NCBI RefSeq assembly: GCF_000147335.1
Contig: NC_014501.1
Span: 620,001 to 684,000, forward strand
Direction of reading: 5' to 3'
Origin: Gloeothece verrucosa PCC 7822
GTDB taxonomy: Bacteria; Cyanobacteriota; Cyanobacteriia; Cyanobacteriales; Microcystaceae
Length of the DNA: 64,000 nt
In this document: piece after piece, positions 45,318-53,972 of the stretch
Numbering within the stretch: the stretch's first letter is position 1
How the letters are laid out: every line of letters starts with the position of its first letter
The notes under the pieces: generated by a model
Databases searched by the model: none
Seen by the model: only the letters and a program-made list of their open reading frames with translations
Told to the model about the DNA's origin: nothing
Position numbers and translations under genes: made by a program

Positions 45318-46595
45318 ATGTATAATCGTCAAAATAAAGGAAAAATAGCTTTAATTTCTGTGCATGGCGATCCATCTATCGACATCGGAAAAGAAGAAGC
45401 CGGCGGTCAAAATGTTTACGTAAGGGAGATCGGAGAAGCTTTAGGAGGAAAAGGGTGGCAAGTAGATATGTTTACCCGCAAAGTTTATGCCGAGCAAGCT
45501 AATATAGTTGAGCATAGTCCTAATGTTCGAACCATTCGTTTAGCCGCAGGGCCGGAAAAATTTATTGGCCGAGATCATTTATTTGAATATTTACCAGAAT
45601 TTGTCAAAAGTTTTTTTAATTTCCAAGCACAAACACATACTTTATATCCGATCATTCATACAAATTATTGGCTTTCTGGGTGGGTAGGTTTAGAGCTACG
45701 CAAACACCATTTATTTAGACATATTCATACTTATCATTCTTTAGGTGCAGTCAAATATAGATCGGTCACCACCGTTCCCCTGGTGGCCAATACCCGTTTA
45801 TCAGTAGAAAAACAATGTTTAGAAACAGCAGATTGCATTGTAGCAACCAGCCCTCAAGAAGAACAAGATATGCGCTCGCTAGTTTCTCGTGGCGGCAACA
45901 TTGAAATAATTCCCTGTGGTACTGATATTAAACGTTTTGCCAGTGTAGATCGTGATAGCGCCCGAGAAAAGCTCTTAATTGACCCAGACGCTAAGGTTAT
46001 TCTCTATGTAGGACGCTTTGATCGTCGCAAAGGCATAGAAACCTTGGTGCGAGCAGTGGGCCGTCCTGAAGTGAGAAAACATGAGAAGTTACAGCTAATT
46101 ATCGTTGGTGGAAGTCAACCCGGACAAATAGACGGACTCGAACGTGAGCGCATAGAAACTATAGTCGAAGAACTGGGTCTAGAAAAGATTACTTTTTTTG
46201 CTGGACAAATATCTCACAGTGAATTACCCAACTACTACGCCGCCGCCGATGTCTGCGTTATCCCCAGTTATTATGAACCCTTTGGACTGGTAACCATTGA
46301 AGCGATGGCATCTGGTATTCCTGTGGTGGCCAGCGATGTAGGAGGATTACGGTTTACCGTAGTTTCATCAAAAACAGGATTATTGGTAGAAAGCAAAAAT
46401 TCACCCGCTTTTGCTGAGGCCATTAATCGCATTTTATCTGATCCCGCTTGGGGCAAAGAATTAGGCCGAGCCGGACAACGCAGAGTTAACTCTTTCTTTA
46501 GTTGGGATGGAGTGGCCTCTCAAATGGAAGACCTTTATCAATGTCAACTGGCTCATCTACATCGAGAATTCTTTGCTACCAAAGTTGTTAGTTAA
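45318..46595 (+). CDS. glycosyltransferase family 4 protein (sucrose-phosphate-synthase-like clade)
   Basis: GT-B fold transferase. The N-terminal motif IALISVHGDPSIDIGKEEAGG QNVYV (donor-domain glycine loop), the central IPCGTDIKRF and the EX7E motif PSYYEPFGLVTIEAMASG are those of GT4 enzymes related to sucrose-phosphate synthase and mannosyltransferases. The acceptor cannot be deduced. I use ATG 45318 (MYNRQNKGKIAL), 42 bases after the upstream TTG, because family proteins start close to this point. It is followed after 39 bases by the WGxxGxxG-type protein gene. Confidence 0.88.
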   Translation: MYNRQNKGKIALISVHGDPSIDIGKEEAGGQNVYVREIGEALGGKGWQVDMFTRKVYAEQANIVEHSPNVRTIRLAAGPEKFIGRDHLFEYLPEFVKSFFNFQAQTHTLYPIIHTNYWLSGWVGLELRKHHLFRHIHTYHSLGAVKYRSVTTVPLVANTRLSVEKQCLETADCIVATSPQEEQDMRSLVSRGGNIEIIPCGTDIKRFASVDRDSAREKLLIDPDAKVILYVGRFDRRKGIETLVRAVGRPEVRKHEKLQLIIVGGSQPGQIDGLERERIETIVEELGLEKITFFAGQISHSELPNYYAAADVCVIPSYYEPFGLVTIEAMASGIPVVASDVGGLRFTVVSSKTGLLVESKNSPAFAEAINRILSDPAWGKELGRAGQRRVNSFFSWDGVASQMEDLYQCQLAHLHREFFATKVVS

Positions 46596-46634
46596 TTTTT
46601 ACTTAATTTTTACTTAATATAAAGGAGTTAGACC

Positions 46635-47348
46635 ATGAAAGTTTCTCAATTTCTCAGTGCAAGTCTTGTAGCCATTAGTTTAACCACTTTTCCGATTTAT
46701 TGTCCGGTTTTAGCACAGAGCGGCGCGGGAACCGGTGGCGCAAGCGGTACTACTGGTGGAACCGGCAATACAACTGGTACCACTGGCGGCAGTAGTGGAC
46801 TAGACACAGGTAGCACCACCGGTAACACTGGCGGCGCAGATAGTACAAGTGGACTCAGTGGGACTGGAACCACCGGCACCACTGGAACCACCGGCACCAC
46901 TGGAACCACCGGCACCACTAGCACTGGTAGTCAACAAAGCCTGCAAAACTCTCAAGCCGAGATAGAAGCAGCCACAGATGCCGCACAGCAAAGAGTTCAG
47001 ACAGCCCAACAGCAAACTGAACAAAGAATGCAAACAGTCAGACAACAGATTCAAGACTATGCCAGAACCGCTCAACAACAAATAGACGCATCTGTAGCGC
47101 AAGCTCAACAACGACTCAATCAAAGTACCCAAGATGCTCAACAACGTTCTAATTTAGGATGGTTAGGGTTATTAGGTTTATTTGGCTTGTTAGGGTTGTT
47201 AAGAAGAAAACGCTACGATGAACCAAAAACTGTTCATCACAGCCGCACCGTCTCATCAGTTCAAGGTGAATCACTCAACGAGGTACCACCATCAGTTAAT
47301 TATCCTTCTGAAACCACAACACAAACCTACCAAACTTATAAAGAATAA
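46635..47348 (+). CDS. exported Gly/Thr-repeat protein with WGxxGxxG-type C-terminal segment
   Basis: The N-terminus has a signal peptide (SASLVAISLTTFPIYCPVLA). A low-complexity domain of TGTTGT repeats (residues about 30-98, built from an 18-bp GGCACCACTGGAACCACC unit) follows, then a Gln-rich coiled coil (about 100-175) and a hydrophobic segment LGWLGLLGLFGLLGLLRRKR that matches WGxxGxxG-CTERM-like membrane segments. About 40 polar residues follow, so the segment is not exactly terminal as in classic sorting signals. AAAGGAG precedes the ATG. Function unknown; an envelope protein is likely. Confidence 0.7.
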   Translation: MKVSQFLSASLVAISLTTFPIYCPVLAQSGAGTGGASGTTGGTGNTTGTTGGSSGLDTGSTTGNTGGADSTSGLSGTGTTGTTGTTGTTGTTGTTSTGSQQSLQNSQAEIEAATDAAQQRVQTAQQQTEQRMQTVRQQIQDYARTAQQQIDASVAQAQQRLNQSTQDAQQRSNLGWLGLLGLFGLLGLLRRKRYDEPKTVHHSRTVSSVQGESLNEVPPSVNYPSETTTQTYQTYKE

Positions 47349-47390
47349 CTCAAGCCCCCTCTTAGATTATGCAAAGGAGCGGTTTAAGTA

Positions 47391-47432
47391 AGCCTGTGCG
47401 GAACGAGTTCCGCACCCCAGCCTAGGCAGGCT
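47391..47432. repeat. nested palindromic repeat upstream of the DUF6335-type gene
   Basis: GTGCGGAAC at 47396-47404 pairs perfectly with GTTCCGCAC at 47407-47415 around GA. An outer stem pairs AGCCTG (47391-47396) with CAGGCT (47427-47432). It lies in the 191-base gap before the next gene and resembles the dispersed GC-rich palindromes elsewhere in the window. Confidence 0.65.
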
Positions 47433-47539
47433 ATCAATTTTTTGGGAGCATCCCTTGGGAAACTTAAGCCGTCAGCCGCTTGTGGTGTGATCAATCAGGT
47501 TCAGAAGAGGCTATTAATTTTTTTGCTGGAGAAATAGAG

Positions 47540-47884
47540 ATGGACGAGCCAACAATTTACAATCTTTCTCAAGATAATTTATTAGAAATAGACGATGACA
47601 ATACTGGCACTGAAAGCCTTTTTGAAGAGTCAGAATATATTGAAGAAGAAGGAATGACCTTAACGGCTAATGATCTTGACGCTAATCATTATCAAGCTGA
47701 AGTGGCCGGAGAAGAAGCAGTAGGAGGTTTAACCCCTACACCTGAGCAAAGTATTGTCGAAGATCTTGCTGTGGCCACAGGGGTACAAACCGATGATAAT
47801 AAACCCCTTCGAGTTAGAGACAGACTCGAACAACGAGACGAGCAACGCTGGGAATTAGACCCCGATTCAGCCGAAGATCATTAA
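47540..47884 (+). CDS. DUF6335-type acidic protein
   Basis: A 114-aa acidic protein. The conserved block AGEEAVGGLTPTPEQSIVEDL, then ATGVQTDDNKPLRVRDRLEQ and RWELDPDSAEDH at the C-terminus fit the cyanobacterial DUF6335 family. No function is known. I place the start at 47540 (MDEPTIYNLSQ), preceded by TGGAGAA, rather than at 47480. A clear hairpin terminator follows. Confidence 0.75.
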   Translation: MDEPTIYNLSQDNLLEIDDDNTGTESLFEESEYIEEEGMTLTANDLDANHYQAEVAGEEAVGGLTPTPEQSIVEDLAVATGVQTDDNKPLRVRDRLEQRDEQRWELDPDSAEDH

Positions 47885-47962
47885 ATGATCCCCAAATCTG
47901 TAGCAAGTGGTATCATAAAGTTAAAACTGTTCATGTTTATCACTCATCTTTAACCATTAATC

Positions 47963-47992
47963 ACTTCCCTTATCACCCCAAGTAAGGGAAGT
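47963..47992 (+). terminator. hairpin terminator after the DUF6335-type gene
   Basis: A perfect 10-bp stem (ACTTCCCTTA at 47963-47972 with TAAGGGAAGT at 47983-47992) with a 10-base loop is followed by a T/A-rich tail. It lies about 80 bases after the stop codon. Confidence 0.7.
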
Positions 47993-48084
47993 TTATATAT
48001 CAGTAAACAAAAGTCAAGTTAACTCCGAGAATAGCTACCTACCTCTCCACTCCGCTTCCCGCGATTCGCGCGACTCTTGGAGAT

Positions 48085-48363
48085 TTGTTAAAAAGGGAGT
48101 GGAAGCTTAAGCCAGGCAAAGAAGAACAATTTCGTCAAGGTTGGCGACTCCTAAGCGAAGCGATTTATAAAACTTATCAAACCCTGGGTTCTCGATTGCA
48201 TCAAAATGAAGATGGAACTGGAGTGGCTTATGCTCAATGGAAGGAGCGGCAATCTTGGGAACAAGCCAGAGAACAAGGATTAATGATAGATGAAATTGGC
48301 TATCAACTGATTCGAGATAGTATTGAGCCTGATAATGAATTAGTTTCTCCGGTTTTTTGTTAA
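48085..48363 (+). CDS. antibiotic-biosynthesis-monooxygenase-like small protein, N-terminally shortened
   Basis: Ninety-two residues resembling ABM/dimeric ferredoxin-like proteins: EWKLKPGKEEQFRQGWRLLSEAI, HQNEDGTGVAYAQWKERQSWEQA. The first beta strand expected before EWKLKPG is missing. The frame stays open upstream without an ATG but runs into a GC-rich palindromic stretch (CGCGATTCGCGCG), so the original start was probably lost to a repeat insertion. The only start candidate is TTG 48085, so it may be a pseudogene. Confidence 0.5.
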   Translation: MLKREWKLKPGKEEQFRQGWRLLSEAIYKTYQTLGSRLHQNEDGTGVAYAQWKERQSWEQAREQGLMIDEIGYQLIRDSIEPDNELVSPVFC

Positions 48364-48579
48364 CAGTAACTGATGATTTATTTAAAGAAAAAAATAAAAA
48401 TTTTTATTTAAATTTTAATCTGCCGAGGGTTATAAATAATAAAAATATAAAAATATAAAAATTCAATGAACTATATCTAGAGTTGGATGAAAATGTATAG
48501 GGATAACCTTTATCTTAATTAATAAGAGCTAAAAAAAGCGAAAATAATAGCAAAAAATCCAATATTGAGAGGTTCAGAT

Positions 48580-49062
48580 ATGGTTCAGTTCCAAGCTAAT
48601 ACTGACAAAGTCGTTAACGAATTTACACAGTTTAGTATTGATGATCAATTAGCACTGTTGTGGTTCGTGTATGAAAAAATGGGGCAAGGAGTAACCCCTG
48701 CGGCTCCGGATGCTTCCACTGCTTCACCTGGAATTGCTGAAGGTTTATTTAATCAAGTCAAAGAAAAACCCCAAGAAGAACAATTACAAATTATGCGAGA
48801 TATTGCTCGGGGTAACAGCACCGAAATGAGCCGTCAATATGGGTCTTTAAGCGCCACCACTAAGTTAGATTTTTGGTACTTATTAGCTCAAGGCATGGAT
48901 CAAGGAACCATTATTCCTATGCCAGAAAATTATCAAGTATCCCAACAAGGAAATGACTGGCTAAAAGCCCTTGAAGGATTAGAATTTCAGCAACAAATTA
49001 CAGTATTACGCTCTATTGCTTCTAATATGGGAGCAGAACCCGCTTCAGGAGCGGCAATTTAG
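48580..49062 (+). CDS. helical carotenoid protein (orange carotenoid protein N-terminal domain homologue)
   Basis: A 160-aa all-helical protein that matches the carotenoid-binding N-terminal domain of OCP without the NTF2-like C-terminal domain: FSIDDQLALLWFVYEKMG, LQIMRDIARG, TKLDFWYLLAQGMDQGTIIPMP and QQITVLRSIASNMG. Stand-alone HCPs bind canthaxanthin-type carotenoids and act in photoprotection, for example by singlet-oxygen quenching. The start at 48580 (MVQFQANTDK) follows GAGAGG. A separate C-terminal domain homologue is not in the window. It stands alone with a long AT-rich leader (48364-48579). Confidence 0.9.
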   Translation: MVQFQANTDKVVNEFTQFSIDDQLALLWFVYEKMGQGVTPAAPDASTASPGIAEGLFNQVKEKPQEEQLQIMRDIARGNSTEMSRQYGSLSATTKLDFWYLLAQGMDQGTIIPMPENYQVSQQGNDWLKALEGLEFQQQITVLRSIASNMGAEPASGAAI

Positions 49063-49184
49063 ATTGCTAAAAGTTTTCTCCCTGTATTGGCGTGGCAAGG
49101 AGTACAAGCCACAAAAGCATAATTTTAGGTCTGGAATGGTTATTTTTAACTATTTCAGGCTTTTTTTAGCCAAGAAAACTTTTG

Positions 49185-49211
49185 AAAAAAAAATGCCCTC
49201 ATAATAGAGGG
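49185..49211 (-). terminator. terminator of the DsbA-like gene
   Basis: On the minus strand a CCCTC/GAGGG stem (49207-49211 with 49196-49200, six-base loop) is followed after four bases by a run of T (complement of 49185-49193). It lies about 30 bases after the stop at 49240. Confidence 0.75.
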
Positions 49212-49239
49212 GAAATTCAATTAGGCAAAAAGACTGTAG

Positions 49240-50025
49240 CTAATTGCCAATATTTGCCAATATCTTTTCTAACTGAGAGATGTCTAATGCTCCAGAAAAT
49301 GTTTCAATCTTGCCGTCAGGTTTATTAGGGTTATAAATCACTAAATAAGGAGTTCCTTCTATTCCCAAGTTTTCAGCCACCGCCATATCTTGTTCAATGG
49401 CCGATCTCGCCGCTTCGCTATTACGATCACGGTTAAACTGTTCTAAATTTAGAGCAAGCTCGTTAGCAATATCAAGATATAACTTTTCTCCTAACTTATC
49501 CTGTTGACTAAATAAACGATCATGAAACGGCCAAAATTGACCTTGTTGGGATGCCGCCCAAGCCGCCAAGGCTGCCGGCATAGCTTCTTTATGAATCTGA
49601 CTTAAAGGGTAATGTTTATAAGTTAAACTCACTTCTTGAGAGTGCTTACCGAGAAATTTTTTCAGATTTACATACATCTTGCTACAAAAGGGGCATTGAA
49701 AATCTGAGAACTCTACCATCACAAGTTTTTGTGCCGAAGCGGTGAGAGTCGGGGAATTACCCAGCACTTTTTCAGGATTATTTTTCATCTCCTGCAAAGC
49801 GGCTTGTTTTTTTTGCTCTTGCAGGGCATACTGTTGATTTTGGTATTCTTTAACCGATTCTAGAATGACATCAGGATGGTTACGAATAATTTGTAAAACT
49901 TGTTCTTCTAAGGGTGAATTGAGAGAAGTTGTTGTGGCGGCATATACCGGCAGTAGAGTGCTACAAAATACGAGGCATAATAATAGCACTTTAGCTAAAT
50001 AAAAAATCTTCTTGATTTTGAGCAT
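49240..50025 (-). CDS. DsbA-family thioredoxin-fold protein, exported
   Basis: The N-terminal hydrophobic segment (ILAKVLLLCLVFCSTLLPVYA-like, residues 8-30) directs export or membrane anchoring. The thioredoxin fold has the active site FSDFQCPFCSKMY (CPFC), and the cis-Pro loop is GIEGTPYLV. Its 261 residues match DsbA/DSBA-like oxidoreductases that act in the periplasm or lumen on disulfides. A coiled-coil linker (about 40-80) lies between anchor and fold. It could be an oxidase or isomerase; the sequence does not decide. Confidence 0.88.
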   Translation of the reverse strand: MLKIKKIFYLAKVLLLCLVFCSTLLPVYAATTTSLNSPLEEQVLQIIRNHPDVILESVKEYQNQQYALQEQKKQAALQEMKNNPEKVLGNSPTLTASAQKLVMVEFSDFQCPFCSKMYVNLKKFLGKHSQEVSLTYKHYPLSQIHKEAMPAALAAWAASQQGQFWPFHDRLFSQQDKLGEKLYLDIANELALNLEQFNRDRNSEAARSAIEQDMAVAENLGIEGTPYLVIYNPNKPDGKIETFSGALDISQLEKILANIGN

Positions 50026-50339
50026 AAACTTTGATTAAAAAGGTTAAGCGATATAGATAAAAGTCAAACAACAACCGGAGCATAGTCTCATCAGCTTGAC
50101 TCGACTATACCTAATTGATATTTGAGGCTATTTCCATATTTTATTATCTTTGATCTTGTTACTCAAAGAGTAAAAAGTTATTTAGAGAATTTAAGACTTT
50201 TTGAGCGACTAGAGAATTATTACTTAATTACAAGGCTAATATTGATAGTGTCTAAAGCGACTGGTGTCAAGCGGCATCCCTGAAATTGCTACACTAGCAG
50301 ATACAGGAATTGTTAAAGCCAATCAAGGAAACCGAATCT

Positions 50340-51809
50340 ATGCCACCCACCCTACTCATTTCCAGAGAACTGCCCACCCTACAATATAGCCCGACGTGTG
50401 ATCGCTTCGACGGGACTTGGGAAAAACCCCTATCAACCCTATTGGGGTTAGGACGTGCAGCCGGAGCAGATTTTATCGAATTTTTCTTAGAAAGAACCAA
50501 TTACATTAGTTGTTTAGCCGAAGATGATCTGATCACTAGCATTTCCCCACGTTTGTCTACCGGTGCCGGGGTAAGAATCTTCAAAGGAAGCGGCGACTGT
50601 TATGTTAGTACCAATGATTTATCCTTTAGCGGCTTAAGATCAGCTTTAGAAAAAGGATTATCAATCTTAGGCTTAAACTTACCAACCCCTAATGCTTACA
50701 TCCCAGAAACCAATCTAGAGATATTTCGAGATTATGCGGGGACAAAAGGGAAAGAAGTTTGGTTATCTCAATGTAGTTCGATGCAAGAAATGGGCGATAT
50801 ACTCCTAGCCGCTAACCATCAGCTATCCCTCAAAGCTAATCATGTACAATCTCGACGGACTATTTATTTCCGGGACTGGCAAGAGGTGATGGTGGCCGCT
50901 AGTGATGGGACATTTGCCCGAGATATCCGTCTGACTCAATCTGTAGGATATAATCTCTTGTGTGCTGATGGAGAACATCGCTCTTCTATTGGTAAACGGG
51001 TAGGAGATACCAGCGATCCCAATTTCTTGCGAGGTTGGCAGTATCAAAGCGATGCCGAACGAGTGGCAGAATCTGCCGGCAAAATGCTCTATGCTGATTA
51101 TGTAGAATCGGGAAATTACCCAATTATTATGGCTAATGAGTTTGGTGGGGTAATTTTTCATGAAGCTTGCGGACATTTGTTAGAAACCACCCAAATTGAG
51201 CGCCAGTCTACTCCCTTTATCGATAAAAAAGGAGAAAAGATCGCCCATGAAAATTTAACCGCTTGGGATGAAGGGCTATCCGATAAAGCTTTTGGCACTA
51301 TTGACATGGATGATGAAGGAATGCCTACCCAAAGGACTTTATTAATTGAAAATGGCATTCTTAAGAACTTTTTAGCGGATCGCACGGGTTCGATGAGAAC
51401 CGGACATCCTCGTACCGGTAGCGGCAGACGACAAAATTATACCTATGCGGCGGCTTCAAGGATGCGTAATACCTATATTGCCCCTGGTGCCTATTCTCTA
51501 GATGATTTATTTGCCTCTGTGGATAAAGGCATTTACTGTAAAAATATGGGTGGCGGTAGTGTAGGGGCTACCGGAGAATTTAACTTTGGGGTTTCTGAAG
51601 CTTATTTAATTGAAAACGGCAAAATCACAAAACCCCTTAAGGGAGCTACTTTAATTGGAGAAGCTAAAGAAATCATGAATAAAATTTCTATGTCTTCCCA
51701 AGATTTAGGGTTAGCGGCGGGTTTCTGTGGTTCAGTTAGCGGCAGTGTTTACGTAACTGTTGGACAACCCCATATCAAGGTGGATTCTATTACCGTTGGG
51801 GGTAGATAA
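50340..51809 (+). CDS. tldD: TldD family metallopeptidase
   Basis: Zinc protease of the TldD/TldE (PmbA) family. The metal motif is the HEACGH in [15 protein letters not shown], with [19 protein letters not shown] and [24 protein letters not shown] further on. TldD with TldE degrades unfolded peptides and processes some RiPPs. The partner TldE is not in the window. The start at ATG 50340 follows AAGGAA, so the TTG at 50310 is rejected. The length (489 aa) is standard. Confidence 0.92.
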   Translation: MPPTLLISRELPTLQYSPTCDRFDGTWEKPLSTLLGLGRAAGADFIEFFLERTNYISCLAEDDLITSISPRLSTGAGVRIFKGSGDCYVSTNDLSFSGLRSALEKGLSILGLNLPTPNAYIPETNLEIFRDYAGTKGKEVWLSQCSSMQEMGDILLAANHQLSLKANHVQSRRTIYFRDWQEVMVAASDGTFARDIRLTQSVGYNLLCADGEHRSSIGKRVGDTSDPNFLRGWQYQSDAERVAESAGKMLYADYVESGNYPIIMANEFGGVIFHEACGHLLETTQIERQSTPFIDKKGEKIAHENLTAWDEGLSDKAFGTIDMDDEGMPTQRTLLIENGILKNFLADRTGSMRTGHPRTGSGRRQNYTYAAASRMRNTYIAPGAYSLDDLFASVDKGIYCKNMGGGSVGATGEFNFGVSEAYLIENGKITKPLKGATLIGEAKEIMNKISMSSQDLGLAAGFCGSVSGSVYVTVGQPHIKVDSITVGGR

Positions 51810-51891
51810 TTGTCTCGAGAGTGTGATAAATAAAGTGATCAGGGGTGGTGGGTAACCTCCACCCGAAATATTGGTCATTAAAAATCGAGTG

Positions 51892-52398
51892 ATGATTGAT
51901 TATCTATTTTGGGAAAATGTGCTTTTTTCTCTGGTGGCAACAGTTTTTCTATTGATCGTTGATCGCGCTTGGAAAGACCTTAAACCTTTTGAACTACCAT
52001 TACCCCAGCCAAAATGGTTTAACTATTGGTTTGTCCCTGTACAAATTTTTGGTCTTTTCCTGCCGCTTGTTGCTTTGGTGTGGTGGGGATTTGTCTGGGG
52101 TTATCAAAGCGTTATTGTCGCACTCCTCCCCTATTTAATCATTTTAGTATTACAAATTGCTTCCGAAGTTTATACCCTGAGAAAAAAGTCCTCAGTGGTC
52201 TGGGTTATGGTTCCTTATGTTTATTTGCCCTATCGCTTTTGGCAATTATATGAGGCATTAAATTTTTTACCTTCTAATCCTCAATTAATTTGGGTACGTT
52301 ATTTGTTAATGATTAATCTTATTGTTTGGATAGCCAATTATCTTTTAGATATTTCCCAATTGCCCAGACTGTTTCGTTGGCCAAGTTCCTCAGTTTAA
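51892..52398 (+). CDS. multi-helix membrane protein, unknown
   Basis: A 168-aa membrane protein with about five helices (ENVLFSLVATVFLLIVD, VPVQIFGLFLPLVALVWWGF, VALLPYLIILVLQI, WVMVPYVYLPYRFWQL and LLMINLIVWIANYLL). It has no known family. The start at ATG 51892 follows in frame after the upstream TTG. It is 28 bases upstream of pgsA on the same strand and may be co-transcribed with it. Confidence 0.65.
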   Translation: MIDYLFWENVLFSLVATVFLLIVDRAWKDLKPFELPLPQPKWFNYWFVPVQIFGLFLPLVALVWWGFVWGYQSVIVALLPYLIILVLQIASEVYTLRKKSSVVWVMVPYVYLPYRFWQLYEALNFLPSNPQLIWVRYLLMINLIVWIANYLLDISQLPRLFRWPSSSV

Positions 52399-52426
52399 GT
52401 TGAATTTTACCCTTTACCCTGTTTCT

Positions 52427-52987
52427 ATGAACCTACCCAATTGGATTACCTTTTCACGTCTTTTAGGAATACCCTTTATCGTCTATTTATTGCACGATCC
52501 TACCCCTAACCATCGTCTTATCGGTGTCATTATCTTCTTAATTGCCGCCGCCACTGACTGGTTAGATGGATATTTAGCCCGTAAACTCAACCAAATAACC
52601 GAATTAGGCAAATTTTTAGATCCCTTAGTGGATAAATTACTGGTATTAGCACCTCTGTTATCCCTGATCGAATTAGGGCAGATACCCGCTTGGGGAGTCT
52701 TTTTAATTTTACTCAGAGAGTTGTCTATTGCTGGTTGGCGGGTTAATCCTCAACTAACCGGTAATAGTAGTATTAGTGGGGCTAATTTCTGGGGAAAACT
52801 CAAAACCGTGACTCAAATTAGTGCCATTGCCCTATTGATAGGTCCGCTTCCTCCAGCATGGACAACTCCTGGTTTAATCCTGTTTTGGGTGTCGGTTATT
52901 CTGACGTTAATTTCTGGGCTTATTTACGTTTTACCTCAGAGAGTTGACAAAATTTCCTCATCCACCGAGAAATCAATCTCCGCTTGA
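52427..52987 (+). CDS. pgsA: CDP-diacylglycerol--glycerol-3-phosphate 3-phosphatidyltransferase
   Basis: Makes phosphatidylglycerol phosphate, the precursor of the phosphatidylglycerol essential in thylakoids. The CDP-alcohol transferase signature DWLDGYLARKL...GKFLDPLVDKLL (DGx2ARx8Gx3Dx3D) is complete, and there are several membrane helices. I start at ATG 52427 (MNLPNWITFSRLLG), which matches family starts. The 3' end overlaps the convergent CSP41-like gene by 52 bases. Confidence 0.93.
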   Translation: MNLPNWITFSRLLGIPFIVYLLHDPTPNHRLIGVIIFLIAAATDWLDGYLARKLNQITELGKFLDPLVDKLLVLAPLLSLIELGQIPAWGVFLILLRELSIAGWRVNPQLTGNSSISGANFWGKLKTVTQISAIALLIGPLPPAWTTPGLILFWVSVILTLISGLIYVLPQRVDKISSSTEKSISA

Positions 52988-53871
52988 TGGCGACCACTGG
53001 GGAGATAATCATGTTCATAGGAGTCTTTTAACCCTGATACAAGGTCAAATTCCGGTGTCCAGTTTAACTGAGTCATGGCTTTATGAACATCAGCAAAAAA
53101 GTGTTGTACCCGTAAAGGAAAACTCTTGCGCTTACCAAAATCAAACTTTTTGGGATTATAGTGAAGGAGTTTAATTTCATCAGGGGACTTACCAACGGCG
53201 ACGGCGCAAGCTTTAGCTAACCCATCAAAAGTTACATAGCGTTCCCCAGAAATATTATAAATTTGTCCGATCGCTTGATCATTGCCTAATACAGCAGCCA
53301 TCGCTGCCGCTAAGTCTTGAACATGGCCGAGTTGGGTGATATGCAAACCATTACCCGGAATCAAAATAGGACGGTCTCGAACAAGGCGGTCAAAAAACCA
53401 GGCCTCTAAATCATTATAGTTTTGAGGCCCATAAATATAAGTAGGACGAATGGAAGTCCAAGGAATACCCGCCTTAGCTAAATAATCTTCTGTCTCGAAT
53501 TTTCCTTTATGGCGGCTGTTGGGATCAACAGGATCTCCTTCAATATGCGGCATTTGGTCGGATTTTTGATAAACACCGGCTGAACTGACGTAGATAAAGT
53601 GTTGAATTTGATCCTTAAAAATTTCTGCTAAAGGCTGAGTATCATTTAATTCTCGTCCATTATTATCGAAGATGGCATCAAATTTTTGATTCGCCAATTT
53701 CTCTTTTAATTGAACCGGATCTTGGCGATCGCCGTGAATCTGTTCTACCCCTTCAATGGGTACAGGTTTGTTTCCTCGGTTAAACAGTACCACCTCATGG
53801 CCTTGTTTGACCAAGATTTTAGTTAAAAATACCCCGATAAAACGGGTTCCACCCATGATTAAAATTCTCAT
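52936..53871 (-). CDS. NAD-dependent epimerase/dehydratase, CSP41-like
   Basis: Atypical SDR with Rossmann motif GGTRFIGVFLTKIL and the YVSSAGVY segment. It resembles chloroplast stem-loop-binding protein CSP41 homologues of cyanobacteria, which are linked to RNA binding rather than sugar chemistry. The usual YxxxK is replaced: the area around KGKFETEDYLAKAGIPWTSIRPTYIYG has Lys but no clear Tyr three residues before. The last 52 bases overlap the pgsA end on the opposite strand. It is 311 residues, the usual length. Confidence 0.85.
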   Translation of the reverse strand: MRILIMGGTRFIGVFLTKILVKQGHEVVLFNRGNKPVPIEGVEQIHGDRQDPVQLKEKLANQKFDAIFDNNGRELNDTQPLAEIFKDQIQHFIYVSSAGVYQKSDQMPHIEGDPVDPNSRHKGKFETEDYLAKAGIPWTSIRPTYIYGPQNYNDLEAWFFDRLVRDRPILIPGNGLHITQLGHVQDLAAAMAAVLGNDQAIGQIYNISGERYVTFDGLAKACAVAVGKSPDEIKLLHYNPKKFDFGKRKSFPLRVQHFFADVHKAMTQLNWTPEFDLVSGLKDSYEHDYLPSGRHQAEIDFSVDEEILSTL

Positions 53872-53891
53872 CGCTATTATCTATCCTCCGA

Positions 53892-53921
53892 TTAGAGTTA
53901 GCAGTTAACAGTTAACTCTAA
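53892..53921. repeat. inverted repeat TTAGAGTTA...TAACTCTAA
   Basis: Perfect 9-bp arms (53892-53900 and 53913-53921) enclose a 12-base spacer (GCAGTTAACAGT). It is positioned between the divergent CSP41-like and coiled-coil genes and could be an operator or a dispersed repeat. Confidence 0.55.
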
Positions 53922-53972
53922 TAAGTTATCAGTGATGAGTCAAGAATTGTAAACCCTGTGGAGTGACCAATC

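Noticed and set aside
46697..47144. Two minus-strand frames opposite the Gly/Thr repeat protein (VPVVPVV-type repeats)
   Set aside because: They are antisense readings of the TGT repeat array and coiled coil and have no start signal.
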